Below, piece after piece: positions 11,082 to 22,800 of a stretch of DNA of 64,000 bases. The DNA is from Siphonodentalium dalli (taxonomy: Eukaryota; Mollusca; Scaphopoda; Gadilida; Siphonodentaliidae), in contig CP136065.1 of the NCBI GenBank assembly GCA_032622095.1, positions 39,125,503 through 39,189,502 of the forward strand. The letters run 5' to 3'. A program made the position numbers and the translations under genes. The notes beneath the pieces were generated by a model. The model was not told the origin of the DNA. It ran no database searches and saw only the letters and a list, made by a program, of their open reading frames with translations. Each line of letters begins with the position of its first letter. The first letter of the stretch is position 1.

Positions 11082-11435
11082 TGTATCTCTAACGCGGTTG
11101 AGCGTTTTCTGCTCACAGTCATCCACGATCCGTCGAATCTCAGAAAATAATTCTGAACCTCCGTCATCATATCCTTCTCTTTTCCGTCTTGTTTGGTCAG
11201 CCAACCGGGAACAGATTCCTGCTTCTTGTTTGCTTCCGAAAATAATTGATCAAGATCTGATTCGAATAGTTGACATCCGCTTCCATTTTTGCTATCGCCT
11301 TCGACAGATCTTCGAGTTGACATTTTGATATGCAACTGCATGGCACGAGGCACAGCATGGTACAGCATGGGTGCCACAGAATGAATCAATGGGTTGGGGT
11401 GCAGCTCGCAAAATTCGGCGGCTGACATGATTTAT
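11082..11435 (-). pseudogene. Frame-broken B-box and first coiled-coil region of the TRIM-like gene
   Basis: An ATG at 11428 opens MSAAEFCELHPN, the start of a B-box zinc finger. The next B-box part, SFCGTHAVPCCASCHAVAY, is in the following frame (about 11399-11320). LEDLSKAIAKMEADVNYSNQ follows in the third frame. LFSEANKKQESVPGWLTKQ and TEVQNYF are back in the first frame, and SEIRRIVDDCEQ continues in the frame of the downstream gene. Each of the four changes equals one missing base. The zinc ligands C-H-C-H-C-C are largely kept; a later expected His reads as Tyr (AVAYQN). An acceptor-like TTTTATTTTCAG precedes the ATG, so a 5' UTR exon probably lies further upstream. Confidence 0.75.
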
Positions 11436-11447
11436 CTGAAAATAAAA
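11436..11447 (-). promoter_or_regulatory. 3' splice site before the TRIM-like coding exon
   Basis: Read on the minus strand the sequence is TTTTATTTTCAG, a good polypyrimidine tract plus CAG, ending eight bases before the ATG at 11428. This fits the common layout of a single large coding exon behind a 5' UTR intron. Confidence 0.6.
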
Positions 11448-11530
11448 TCGTTCTATTATTATGTTCTTGTCCACAGTTACCATTTCACCCACATGCACAA
11501 AGTAAGATATATATAGAATCTCCAAGGAGT

Positions 11531-11646
11531 TATGTTGGAATATAAGATTGATGAAACGAGTTTCATAAATTTGATACACAACGAGTCGTAGACGAGTTGT
11601 GAACCAAATTTTATCAAAAGAGTTTTATTAAATCTTATATCCCAAC
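11531..11646. repeat. Hairpin element
   Basis: gttggaatataagattgatg at the left and its near reverse complement (ttaaatcttatatcccaac) at the right bracket an inner inverted pair built on acaacgagtcgtagacgagttgt. It resembles the other hairpin MITE-like sequences in the window and carries no open frame of note. Confidence 0.7.
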
Positions 11647-12639
11647 AAATCGACATCTTTAATTTACTTTAAACGAAGTTGAATAATGCATGCAAAATAC
11701 ATACATACAAGGCGTTGGCTGAGACGCTTCAAACCGTATACGACAGTATTTCGCGCTCTGACTGGCGACGAAAAATATAGTCCACCAATTTGCCTCTTTG
11801 TTTTTGTGGCTATTTTCATTAGTGCTACGAATAATTTAACTTTAATGAACAAAACATTTTGCAATGTCGGGTGTTGATCTCATGCGCCGCTTTTCTAAAT
11901 AGTATTAATCGCGCGGCAATTTGTTGGCGCGATGCCAAGTATCCCGCGAAGCACGCGCCTATTCATCAATATACCATATGAGATATGAAAATATAAGGAA
12001 ATATGTAATGGCTTTTTAAATGATATAATAGGGGTTCATGTGATATATCAGAGAAACTGACATGTCCATATTCATTTGGAAATGGCCCGCTCAAATCAAA
12101 TGAATTGTAACCGATAACAGTCTTGAATACAATATAGTGACTCTGACTTGCAGTTTGCTGGATTCAGGTTCACATCTCAGACAAATTTGATAACAAATAA
12201 TATCGAATTTTGTTCAAATCCACGAACGTTTTTTAAAACAACAATAAACTCTTGACAACTTGACAATGGGGAGTGGAGAACGGATGTATCAGAGGGTCTA
12301 TAGTTGAAGGATGTCTAGCTTAGAATTTCCAACTGAATCCCGGTCGTCTTCAAGACGATCGAAATTTCCACCTCAACGAAATTCTATTTCCAACCCCTTG
12401 TAATTATCGAACTGCAACCTTAACCTTTCCAACTGTTGGATAGTTCCAACAATACCCCTCGCTGGAATCAGATCAACTGCAAATGCTATTTCAGTCTTAA
12501 CAAGTGCACAACAGAACAATGTTTCAATATAAATACACTCATCATTTGCGCGGAATGAATTACATAGGCATAAAAAGTTATTTGGGAACAATCCGAATCC
12601 AAAATCAACTGTACAACAGTTAAAAAGTCCAACAAGAGC
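11647..12639. other. Intergenic, nothing recognised
   Basis: No open frame over about 72 codons and no clear repeat. A CpG-bearing patch lies around 11880-11960 (ttaatcgcgcggcaattt and nearby). The sequence from about 12360 onward becomes vaguely repetitive before the 161-bp array. Confidence 0.5.
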
Positions 12640-13880
12640 TATAACTCAGATAATATATGTCGGACCGACCACATATTCGGACTTAACATGACTGTGTTTC
12701 TTGTTGTTAAACCACGTACCAAGTTTTGAGTCGTTCGATAAACTTATACTAAGGTTATCATCCATGCAGAAACCAATACATCGACATATTCTAATACAAA
12801 CAATGTTTATAACTCAACTAAACAAAACGACATATTCTACTACAAACAAGGCCTATAACTCATGCAAATTTGACTGACCCCACATTCAAACTGGGCCTGT
12901 GTTTGCTAGTAATTAAACCACATATATCATGTTTTGAGTCGACCCGAAATCTAATAGTAAAGTCCTAAATCCAAACTATTGAGGGACGGACGAACTAAAA
13001 GGACTAAATAATAAAAGGCCGTCCGGCCACAGTGTCCCCGGGAAAAAAGTGGGGACATCAGGGGGCATCAGATTTTCTGAAGAAAAAAATAACAAGGACT
13101 CTAAATCCGATACTAAATTTCAGGAACAATCCAACCACTGTCCCCTGAAATGGTACACGGTAAACTCTATATATTTATTTGTTAATTTACCTTCATTAAT
13201 GCTGGCTTGTGTTATTTGTTACTCATATACCAAATTTGATTCAGATACATATATGATCACACAGACTAAAGTTATCATCCGGAAACCAGAAATTGACAGG
13301 ATTCTAAGTCGTAAAAGGGCCATAACTCTCACAAAAATTGGCAGAGCAAACCCATATACGAACCTGATCTGTATTTTGGGCTGATTAACTATCATACTAA
13401 ATTTAATTAACATATGATAACACAAACTAAAGTTATCATCCGGAAACCAGAAATTGACAGGATTCTTAGTCGAAAAAGGGCCATAACTATAGCAAAAATT
13501 GGCTGAGTGTACCCATATGCGAACTTGACCTGTATTGCGAGCTGATAAACGCATATTCCAAATTTGATAGGATATGATCACACAAACTGAAGTTATCATC
13601 CGGAAACCAGAAAATTACATGATATTAAGTAAAAAAAAGGGGCCATAACTCTCGCAAAAATGGGCGGAGCAAACCCATATTCGAACTTAACCTGTATTTT
13701 GATCTGATAAACTCACCTATGAAACTTGCTTTTGATCAAATAACCGAAACTAAAGTTATCGTCCGGAAACCATTTCCGGACGGACGGATGGACGTCATCG
13801 CGGACGGACGGACACCGGCTATTTTAATAGTCCCCCGAAAAAAAAAATTCGGGGAACAACTAAACAAGTTTTTTTTCAGC
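12640..13880 (+). repeat. 161-bp tandem array ending in a foldback tail
   Basis: gttatcatccggaaaccaga recurs at 13271, 13432 and 13592, and as gttatcgtccggaaacc at 13755, a period of 160-163. Each full unit also has gggccataact. More degenerate units lead in from about 12640 (gttatcatcc at 12754). The array ends in a GGACGGACGGA run and a small hairpin (cccccgaa...ttcgggg, about 13830-13858). This is the kind of non-coding repeat tail common in mollusc genomes. Confidence 0.85.
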
Positions 13881-15002
13881 GGGATTATACAATTTGACCG
13901 GAAGTTGGAAAATATTCGCCATTGGGCATGAAACATTTCACATCAGTTAGTGGTTGGAACATTAAACTTATATACGTTTGGCTTCAAATTTCCAATATGT
14001 ATTGCGTTAATGATGAAATTTCCAACTGCGGATCATTTAGGCCACAGTTGGGACGGGGGGGGGGGGTCACAGAAACGTCAATCTCCACATCTGTGGATTT
14101 TAAGAGTGTTGCTGCACTTAGGACTGTATGGAAGATTGATAACATAAGTAAAATAGATTCGGCTTTGGTAGGTTTTTATAGTTTTTAAATGGATACTGTA
14201 CTCAAATATTGTTGTTGGTTTCTACTCTTCTCCGTAGAATAAGATAACCAGATTTCCATTATTTGACTGTCGGCTGAGTACGAAGTAATCATGGTACAGA
14301 TGGCTGATAAGCCGGAATGCAAAAAATAGTACGCTTGTAGTCGATGTATTTTGTACAGTTTTCAGGCATATGTATCAAATAAATATTATTTCACTCAAAT
14401 GTGATATTAATCTTGTGAAACTTCATTTGTTAGCTTACCAACCAGCTTCTAGGGGATATTCGGTTAACCAAAATGAGTAAACATTAGTCCAAAAATACAT
14501 GTCAAGTTAATGATGGTTTTGTTGCTTATTCGATAGTAATCATACGGAATTGCATCAAACCAGCCCAAACATATTGATATGTGCCAAGGGTCCACCATAT
14601 GTCGATAAATAATTGAGGGATATCAATAAAAACCAAGCACAGTGGAATGGAAGGGAATGTGCGAAGTATTGTGTATTTAGGTGTGTGTTGATGTGTAGAT
14701 GAATGAAATTAACTATTTTAATATGATTTGGCCGACATATTTCAATAGATATTAGGACCGGACGTGGATTGATGACCAGATTTCTGACTTTTATGGTCAA
14801 AGTATTGCTTGGTAATTGTTAGAGTTGCTTGGTATATAGTTTATCAATCAATTCCTTATATGGACGTTGATTTGCATTGCACATGTGCAGAATTCATATA
14901 TTTATTTTGTTAATCCAAACAAAGCTTATATTGTTTTCCTTCAATTTTCACATTTAAATATCGCAGATATATTTTTCTTTCGACATTTTGTTAATCCAAA
15001 CA
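13881..15002. other. Intergenic, with a short duplication at the right edge
   Basis: No gene is supported. ttttgttaatccaaacaaag occurs at about 14907 and again at about 14987, an 80-base direct duplication just before copy 2 of the large dispersed repeat begins. A G run lies near 14056. Confidence 0.5.
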
Positions 15003-15306
15003 AAGCTTTTATTCCTTCATTAATTTAATTTAGAATGGCAATGTGATGTTATTGTAATTGTGCAAATAGTACAAGAAAATGCAATTTCTTCGCTTATTAT
15101 ACGCCTCTGTTTTGTCTTGGTTTCAGTGTTTACATGCATTTCCATCTCGAATGTTGTTGCTTCTTTATTGATAACTAGTTCATTTTTACATTTCGTTGAT
15201 TTAATGTCTGTGGTTTTTTTATTTCGGAGATGTACCTCATTGCAAGTTGAAGTTATAATGCAACGACTTCACGGTTCACGCGTTGACTCTTCTGTATATA
15301 CTATAG
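15003..15306 (+). mobile_element. Copy 2 of the dispersed repeat, left part
   Basis: Matches about 150-545 of copy 1, with an internal ~100-base deletion (copy 1 about 222-330). The match stops exactly where the inverted-repeat element at 15307 begins and resumes after 19771, so this copy was split by that insertion. Confidence 0.75.
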
Positions 15307-15352
15307 CAGGGCCACCAAACTCGGTCACGTGGTTACTATTTTTAGTGTACAA

Positions 15353-15378
15353 ATGGCCGACGGATTTATCACCTCAAA
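15353..15378 (+). CDS. Possible first coding mini-exon just inside the left terminal repeat
   Basis: ATGGCCGACGGATTTATC runs 26 bases into AA|GTAAGTAC, a strong donor. The peptide MADGFITSK resembles the start of the exon at 30670 (MADDFVSGK). Its position about 46 bases inside the element end is where an autonomous transposon's gene would start. The obvious acceptor at 15882 gives a stop after five codons in this phase, so no continuation is established. Confidence 0.25.
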
Positions 15379-15884
15379 GTAAGTACTGAGTTCTGTATAA
15401 CTGTGTTGTTCAATTGACCACTAGTAGACCCAGCGGAGAGAAGGCGGAGTAAAAAATTAAAATGGAAGGATTAGATAAATTTCCATTAGATGTTTCGAGT
15501 TCTTCGTGATGCCTTCCCAACTAGTTAAACTTGCCTATTGTCGACGTATAGCAAGTTGCGATAGCGCTCAAACAATTTCACTTTAATCGTCAATACAGTC
15601 GCTAAACGGAGCTAAACTATTCATTTAAATAGTGCACGAGAAACAAAATGTCTCTGGAATATTTTTAATGTGCACTTGTTGGCAAATTGTTAACAATTGC
15701 TTGTCATAAACCTAGTTATATAAAAAAGGTAACGCCCATACTGCGGGTAACGCTCACGTCACACACACGGATATTCACATTTTCACACCAGTTTCGATCC
15801 ATTTTAGCCAGCAGATATAATGAGTTGACTATTTTCTTACTTGAGAATGATTTTTATATCTTCCACAGGTTATATATGTCGCAA

Positions 15885-16061
15885 TGACAGAGTCATCACT
15901 ACCAAATTCTCAAAAGAAGTGTGCATATGGTGTCCTACGAACAATCTACTCAGGAAAGTGTGGGGAAGCGAATAAATGGAACGAAACGTTGCCAGTTTCA
16001 TACTCATGCAGGATATCAAACGATCGACAGTTCTTTACTCAACTGATTAAAGTATCTTATT
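15885..16061 (+). CDS. Unidentified small open frame after an acceptor-like site
   Basis: An open run follows ATCTTCCACAG and ends TAA at 16062. From its ATG at 15889 it gives about 57 residues, including MTESSLPNSQKKCAYGVL and KVSY at the end. It is polar and has three cysteines. No family is recognised. It lies inside the inverted-repeat element. Confidence 0.25.
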
Positions 16062-16388
16062 AAGTTACACAATCATTATTTATTATAATTTCTAGATTAT
16101 ATGCACAGGGATGTGTTTATTATTAACAACATGCATAACTATTTATATACGTCTGAAAGAACCCAAATGTGTGCATATAGTCATACCCATTTAATGTATT
16201 GCATGGGGACTATTTTTTATATATTTTGATGTACACATGCGTGCACATCTGATGAAAGCTTCATTCCAATTCTAATACAGATACTATCCAAGTGATAATC
16301 AAATGTCAGAAGACTGAAATATCAGTACATTATTGATGTACATATAATACACTTATCCGTGCAAATGCGATGCTTGTCCATCAGCGAC

Positions 16389-16550
16389 TATTAAGAGGAT
16401 ATTACTTGGTTGGTTTGATATTAGGCCCCATATCATCCCGAGGTAACCTCATATTAGCCTGAGACCGAAGGCCGAAGACTGAAACGAGGTTATCGATGGT
16501 TGATATCAGGACTATACTATCAAACCAACCAATTAATATCCTAATTATTA
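16389..16550. repeat. Hairpin inside the 4.46 kb element
   Basis: ggatattacttggttggttt (16397) is the near reverse complement of aaaccaaccaattaatatcc (16522). Arms are about 32 bp with roughly 97 bases between them. It could be a small MITE inserted in the larger element. Confidence 0.75.
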
Positions 16551-16870
16551 ATTAGATTGCCTCTTAGTGCCTTAGTAACTGACAACTCTTTCATATGAGT
16601 GATGTCACCAAATCGATATCTACACGTTATTTAGTAGTGAAGTAGATAAATTATCGCATGTCGTGAAAACTATATTACTCGGATCGATGTGTGATACAAT
16701 GATATTACTCGGTTTAAGGGCAAATTGAAGCGATATTCACATAGTTCGATAACAGGCCGTTCTGGACAAAAATGTCATATCTAATTAATAAGGCGAAGTA
16801 TTATCAGGTTTGGCGAATCCTACGTTCAACTATTATAGTTATATTCAAGTGGTATTGTTAAATTTGACAA

Positions 16871-17068
16871 GTCGCGGCATTGGATTCATCCAGCCCCCGT
16901 TCCGCGGTTTAAGTGCTACAGGTCCAAGTTCTGGAGGTGCATTCCATATATTAACTTAGATGGAATATTCCTGATTCCATATACATCGAATGCACCTCCA
17001 GAACTTTGACCTGTAGCACTTAAACCGCGGAATGGGGAGGGGCTGCACGAATTCAATATAGCCGCGAC
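16871..17068. repeat. Long inverted repeat (arms ~75 bp)
   Basis: The left arm runs from gtcgcggc through ccgcggtttaagtgctacag to ggaggtgcattc. The right arm repeats this in reverse complement and ends gccgcgac. The inner ~53 bp of each arm is almost perfect; the outer part is looser. The loop is about 42 bases. Confidence 0.85.
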
Positions 17069-18222
17069 TCAGTGATCTCGCTTATACACAGTCATGTTGC
17101 AATCTCAACAATACGGCAGCAAATGAACGTTATCCATATACAATTCTGTTCAGCCTTTTGCGCAAGCTTTTTTATTCAATAATCGCACAACTAAGCCTTT
17201 CTAAGTGACATTAAAGATGGTCTATCTCTGTGTAAACATGTGTTATATAGTTACCGGGGTAAAAAATATTAGATATGATCAAAGATCCCTGTCAAGAAAT
17301 TCTTCTATCGATTAATATTGATTATATTTCGAATATGTTCTGGACTAAAAACGTGTGGTCGTTTAGCTAACGAACAACAGTGGTTATACTGTTAACAGAG
17401 ATAAGAAATTTTATTGTGTAATTTTGTCACAAATAAACGTTAATTAGACTCATTATCGCTTATAACTATGCAATAAAACAATACAAACATTAAATCTGGG
17501 TCAGTTGACGTTCGGAGCATAGCTATGGGAACACCCTAAATATATCTATCGCTATGCGGTATCACCCGGTATGGCCTGAATGGTCCGTTCTAAAATAGAA
17601 CAATAAAGTGTCCCATCAAATCATCTCATTTTATAATAAATTATTCGAAATAAAATCAATATTAATTGATAGAAGCGTTTTCGGACACTGGTCTTCAATT
17701 AATATATATTATTTTATACCAATACAATTGCAATATCTATACCAATGCGAGTGCTAATTGACTAAATGCTAAATGCTAAATGACATTTGGCACCATGATT
17801 AATCATTCAAATGCACGGAGAAACAAACATGCATGGTACCGGTACCATCTTCTGCGACGCTGTTTGGTTCATTTTTGTAAAATACGTTATGTTCGTTATG
17901 CACCTTCTATCAAATTCACGAAACGGCGATATCCACATTCAACTCTTATCGATAATTATAACTATACTTATTCATTTCAGGATGTGCCAGACCTGGTTAC
18001 AGAGTTTCGAAATATAAATTCATTTGGTCCAAAATTATATCAAAGTTCTGATATACTTACGAATACCCGAATGCCAAATAGTTAGAATGATATCATTGAA
18101 CAAGTTTCCCCCTAACTTTGACTTAGTTGGCTTTTTTAGGAGTCCGCAGATATCTTTGACGGTGTAGACAATATATTCGTCATATTAACAATAACATCTA
18201 TCCCTTGCCTCTTTCTTTTTTT

Positions 18223-18426
18223 TAGGACGTCGGTGTTTTTCTGCGTTATCGGTGTAGGGTGCGGTGAAATTATACACGCCCTTAATCTCTTTCTGCGAGG
18301 TGTGCATATGGCAGTCCTGATCTTTATGCATACTAGTTTACATCTTTTAGTTCTGTTGAGCGACAGGTTTGACTTTATGTTCCTTGGATGCATTTCAGAC
18401 TATATTCTAGAGGAAATTTTCGCCTA
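18223..18426 (+). CDS. Hydrophobic open frame after a polypyrimidine/AG, unidentified
   Basis: After CTTTCTTTTTTTTAG (to 18223) a frame of about 66 codons is open to TAA at 18424. It is strongly hydrophobic (HMAVLIFMHTSLHLLVLL), which would make one or two membrane segments. A second frame (18388-18732) overlaps its end and contains KKRPMVILLLHKMVWNVYV and GEESKVPLGRGDIRG. Neither is recognised. They may be exons of an unknown transposon gene or chance. Confidence 0.2.
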
Positions 18427-19377
18427 AGAGGCCCGAAATGTCAATTATTACCGCCACCATCGGACGGTTTTCGTTTGCCCGACTTTTCGCCTTGGATTAC
18501 AGGAATTGAATTTATCATTGGTGGGAAATGTTCAGATACCAAGTTCAAGAAACGACCTATGGTAATTTTGTTATTGCATAAAATGGTGTGGAATGTATAT
18601 GTGAACGAACGTGCAACAATTGTAACTCTGATCTGTGGTGAGGAGTCAAAGGTACCGTTGGGTCGTGGTGATATAAGAGGCAGCAGCAGCCAGATACTTC
18701 AGACCAAATATGTGTTGAGATTGCACCGATAGTTTGAGTTTCCGCCATTCTTTATAGTATAATATAATTATTTCGTTTGAGATATATAGATTAGAATATG
18801 TTCTTAAAGTTTCGATTGTGACGTGGACTTTTCCACCTATTGGGAAACGTGGTGTATTAGGTGGATAACTACAACTAGAGGGGTACAATTGGAGTATTTA
18901 CACTTGTGAATTATTATCTGCGAGGTGAAATTGGAAATTACAACTTTGACCATCTCCCCTTGTCGACAAAAGACCAACAATCAGTGCCTCGAAAAACATG
19001 TATCGGTCTCGATTGTGCTCCATAACAATTAAGTTTTTTTCTGGACACAATAAGGTTTGGATTGCATGATAATACTGTTTTCCCACAGCTCTAATAATGA
19101 CATGTTTCACAAATTATTTTTGTATATAACGGGGAATTCGTTCCTTTGTTTCTATTGTAAGTAGATATAATAGATCGTAAAAATGTATCTGTTCCATTTG
19201 TAGGCTATCCCTGTTATATTGTCCGATAGTAGAATCGTGCATTGCTCGTAGGCGTTCACGGCTTTGTTCCAAATGAATAAAGCTAGTTGATATTATATTA
19301 CTGTGTGGGCGTTATCATGCCTCGTCTGTTGTCCGAGCGTTACCAATAGTGCATTTGAAGGCACACAGAGGGGATAG

Positions 19378-19776
19378 ATGCGCAAATTTGCAAGCTATAT
19401 TTCGAAAATAATGCAGGAATGTTTCTCAATTTTTGTCTATTATACCAGATGGACAAATGCTCTAAATAAAGCTCAGATGCTTCTTACTGGTGAAATTGGG
19501 ATAAATGTGTTGGCGTTATCAATAAAAGCCCCAGCGCGAAAATGGGTGAAAAGTAAGAGATTGAAATTTGTGCGAGGCATCAGCTTTATACGGGACTATA
19601 TTTCTATAAGCGGCTTTGTTCAATGGACTCAAGAAATATATAGTTCTTCTTTCGCTATTATGGCACAACAAGAATATTTGTTGCTTTCGAGAAATAAGCA
19701 TCGGAAGCGAGAATTAGCTATTTGTTATGAGTGTTTCGTTAGCCATCACGTGACCGAGTTTAGTGGCCCTGTATAG
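19378..19776 (+). CDS. 132-codon open frame ending in the right terminal repeat, unidentified
   Basis: A true ATG begins MRKFASYISKIMQEC. The frame is basic in the middle (KAPARKWVKSKRLK) and ends HHVTEFSGPV, encoded by the terminal repeat itself. It is the longest ATG frame within the 4.46 kb element. There is no recognisable catalytic signature, so this is only a candidate for an element-encoded protein. Confidence 0.25.
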   Translation: MRKFASYISKIMQECFSIFVYYTRWTNALNKAQMLLTGEIGINVLALSIKAPARKWVKSKRLKFVRGISFIRDYISISGFVQWTQEIYSSSFAIMAQQEYLLLSRNKHRKRELAICYECFVSHHVTEFSGPV

Positions 19777-22700
19777 ACACAGTCAAAATACAAAAAAGTT
19801 AAAACGAAAATAGGCCTATTTAGCTGTAACATGTACAGCGGACAGCACACTTTTGTATTTGAGCGTGTGAATCGGCCATTGATTCTATATCCAGACATTG
19901 TATGCTGGTGAAATGTGCTAACGTTATACGTCTTACCAACTGAGCCACCATGGGTTCCAACCGGTCATTTAGTCTATATTAGGTGAGGGGGTTGATTTCC
20001 ATGCCCTTCAACCTCAACAATTGAGTACTGGCCTTATATATGAAGTCAACGCTGTCTTTGTGGATCTATTCAATTTGCGATGTGACTGGTGTGTGAACTG
20101 GGATAGCGTCCTGATTTTGATTGTGCCATGTGTTTTTAATTCTTGTTCCCCACTCAAGTCAGAAAGACTCTGCGCCGCATTACAGATCATATTATTGACA
20201 ATATGCAAATTTCAAAAAAAATAAACTCTCATAAGAATTTGAATTATCTTTGTGTTGGAATTATCCAGGTGAGTCATGGCAGGACAAAACTCCAGGATAC
20301 AAGGTTGGAATTGTTGGTTTTTAAATTTTTGGGAGACACCACCCCGGGAATGCATATATATTGTCCATTCAGATTTCGGACACTCACCCCTCCAACACAC
20401 GTTTGTTTTCCTATGGCAATTTGGGGACACCCCCCCCCCACAAGTTTTATGAAAAGCCGTGAAAATAGCAGGATAAGACAGACGGAGGGTGTGGAATGTT
20501 TTAAATGACCATCCGGATGAAATGCAAATCAGGTAAGCTTAATGAAAAGTACCAGACATCTCAGTAAATCATAAAACACTCATTAACTAAACTTGTCAAT
20601 AAGATGCAGAATTCATGCAAGATCTGATTCTAATTGTTCGTCCATTGAAAGTCTTAGCGACTATTTAGATATAAATATAGGATTAAGAAAAAGATATACC
20701 ATTGAACCTCAGTCATGTGGTCTTATGTGCTCCCACATTAAAAGCTTCCCAAAATATTAATGATCTCACAATTCATTCACTATTGCATATCAAAGTTTCA
20801 ATATATCTAGATTATGCTGAATTGGGAGACAAAACCATTAGCTGAAGCACAAACATTCTTGTTAGATATCCACACACTACTGAGAGATTAAATTAGGATA
20901 GTTGCATGGTGATAAAATGTTCACTACTATCAGTAGACGAATTTCCTCTTTTAAGAGAAACAACAATCCATTTGGGGGGGGGGGGGTTGAATGTCATTGT
21001 CGTTGGTGACCTATTCCAGTTACCGTCAGTTTAATCTAATTTTGGTTTTACAAATACTATTCTTTGGGAATTATTCACGCCATTGTTTTTCACAACAAAT
21101 ATGAGGCAATCTGAAGATATTTTTGTTGCCAGTATTCTCAATAGAGCAGGCTATGGCCTCTTGCTGGACCTCAGTTTTAAAGTCAAGAACTCTCCACAAC
21201 CATGGTGTTATGTCAACAGTACAAACCACCACAGGCTAAAACCAAAGCACATTTATAACCATATAGTTCTGAAATTTTAGAACCTTAATTCCAATAACGT
21301 CTAGAAGGAACATATCACATTTTAACTTCAAATTAGTTCGTTCTCCAACCAAATGTTAAACGTAAAATTAACATACAGGCTATACAGTGTCATTATAACT
21401 GCCATTATATTGATAGAGGATCGTTATTAACAACAGTACCCATTCCTCAGTTAACTATAACATGGACCACATTAACATGCCGTTCTATCTATATGTGTCA
21501 ATATATCACCCCTATGACCATGGGCATGATTGTGTCAATTTTGTCTTTGCAAAATATAACTTTGATTTAAATTTACCAAACACAATAAAATATAGCTCAA
21601 TAATTCTATGTCAAATAGTTCATGGGTGATCTGATGCATGCATCTTAGTTTTCTTGTATTATATGCTGTAGTGTTATATATAACAGTCCCAGATGCACAT
21701 TAATTTTATTATATATATTATATTTTATGATATAGCCAGTGAGTGGCTTGAGTTCACGACCGGTATCAACTTAGTTTGTTTACACCAGGTGTGCTACGCG
21801 TCACGTGGGCGTTGTGCAATCCGCTTATGTCAATTAAATTGATTACGTCTTGTACATGAAATTTCGTAATTTAATTTCGTAACTCAACTTAAGGCGGAAC
21901 CCATAAATTAAATTTATAACTTAAATGGAGTCATAAATTATATTTATATTAAATAATTACATTTGATTTTAAGATAACCTGTTAACCTGAACGTTTACAG
22001 AAGACATCTTCAAGTTCGACTCAAATGAATTATTTCCCTTTATATATTATCGATATGATATCGTTATTATTACTAGGAATTTATTGAAATTAGCATACAG
22101 TGTCCCTTTAAAGGCTGTATATCGGTATGTCATCCATCCTTCCAATTGTTTACTATAAACGAGCATTGTCCGTTAAGATGGTGTATATTTCAACTGTCCT
22201 CAATGTTTGAGACACAAAACGTGTCATCTAAATGAATAACCATAAAATATATATACCATATATATCTATGACAGGCACGCGAGTCACGCGAGTCAGAAAT
22301 CTGAGTCATACCTAAATATAGAGTCGCGCGATGACGAAACGAAACCGAAACAGATTGGGAAGCAACTTGTCGGGGAATTACCCAGAATTTATTTTGTTCT
22401 TCCGTAAATACGTTGCATATTCTACGCGGTCATGTCCATACATGTACGCCTGATATCGCGGGTGGATATAGTAAATGTACTTGAATAGTAATCGACCGCC
22501 AAATATACACAGCAAACTCAATTAATCGTCATCAAAATCGTGCTGTTATATAAACCTTAGTGAGGTCATGCATTAATGTTTACAAAGCGAAGTACAATAT
22601 AATGTTCGCTGACCTTATTTCGTACTCGACGGCCAATTGTGCAATATAATTTCCTCCCTAAACGACCGATGCGCATCAAATAACGTGTAAACATGCATTC

Positions 22701-22800
22701 CAAGTATCCCCTGATAGGGATGGAACTCTCTGAAATAGATTTTATTGCCAGATACTTACGTGTTTTAGTGTTATGCTTGAAAGTATTCACAGAAGGTACG
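19772..22800 (+). mobile_element. Copy 2 of the dispersed repeat, right part
   Basis: Resumes the match to copy 1 (about 560-3858) after the 4.46 kb insertion, including ccaactgagccaccatgg (19937 versus 806), the helicase relic and the conserved block at 22320-22795. Similarity to copy 1 stops at about 22800, after cacagaaggtac. The following sequence of copy 1 (from about 3859) is absent here. Confidence 0.8.
20820..21280 (+). pseudogene. Decayed Pif1/Helitron-type helicase fragment (copy 2)
   Basis: Homologue of the relic at 1875-2271. It reads KPLAEAQTFLLDIHTLL then a stop where copy 1 has DEISM, then KRNNNPFGG before a G run, then NVIVVGDLFQLPSV and a stop. The last piece is TTNMRQSEDIFVASILNRAG, continuing to VNSTNHHRL and a TAG at 21278. 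The NPFGG and NMRQ pieces are closer to the family consensus than in copy 1, while the DEIS box is lost. The two copies decayed independently. Confidence 0.75.

Larger units (their letters stand above)
15307..19771. mobile_element. 4.46 kb element with terminal inverted repeats, hAT-like ends
   Basis: The left end CAGGGCCACCAAACTCGGTC (15307) matches the reverse complement of the right end (19742-19771), with imperfect arms of about 30 bp containing CACGTG. The pentamer TATAG lies directly outside both ends (15302-15306 and 19772-19776), a possible target duplication. CAGGG-type ends are usual for hAT elements, but those make 8-bp duplications, so the superfamily is open. The element interrupts copy 2 of the dispersed repeat and is therefore younger. 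No recognisable transposase was found. Confidence 0.7.

Noticed and set aside
10852-11328. 158-codon open frame on the plus strand
   Set aside because: It is antisense to the coiled-coil and B-box coding region of the TRIM-like gene, whose minus-strand translation has clear domain features.
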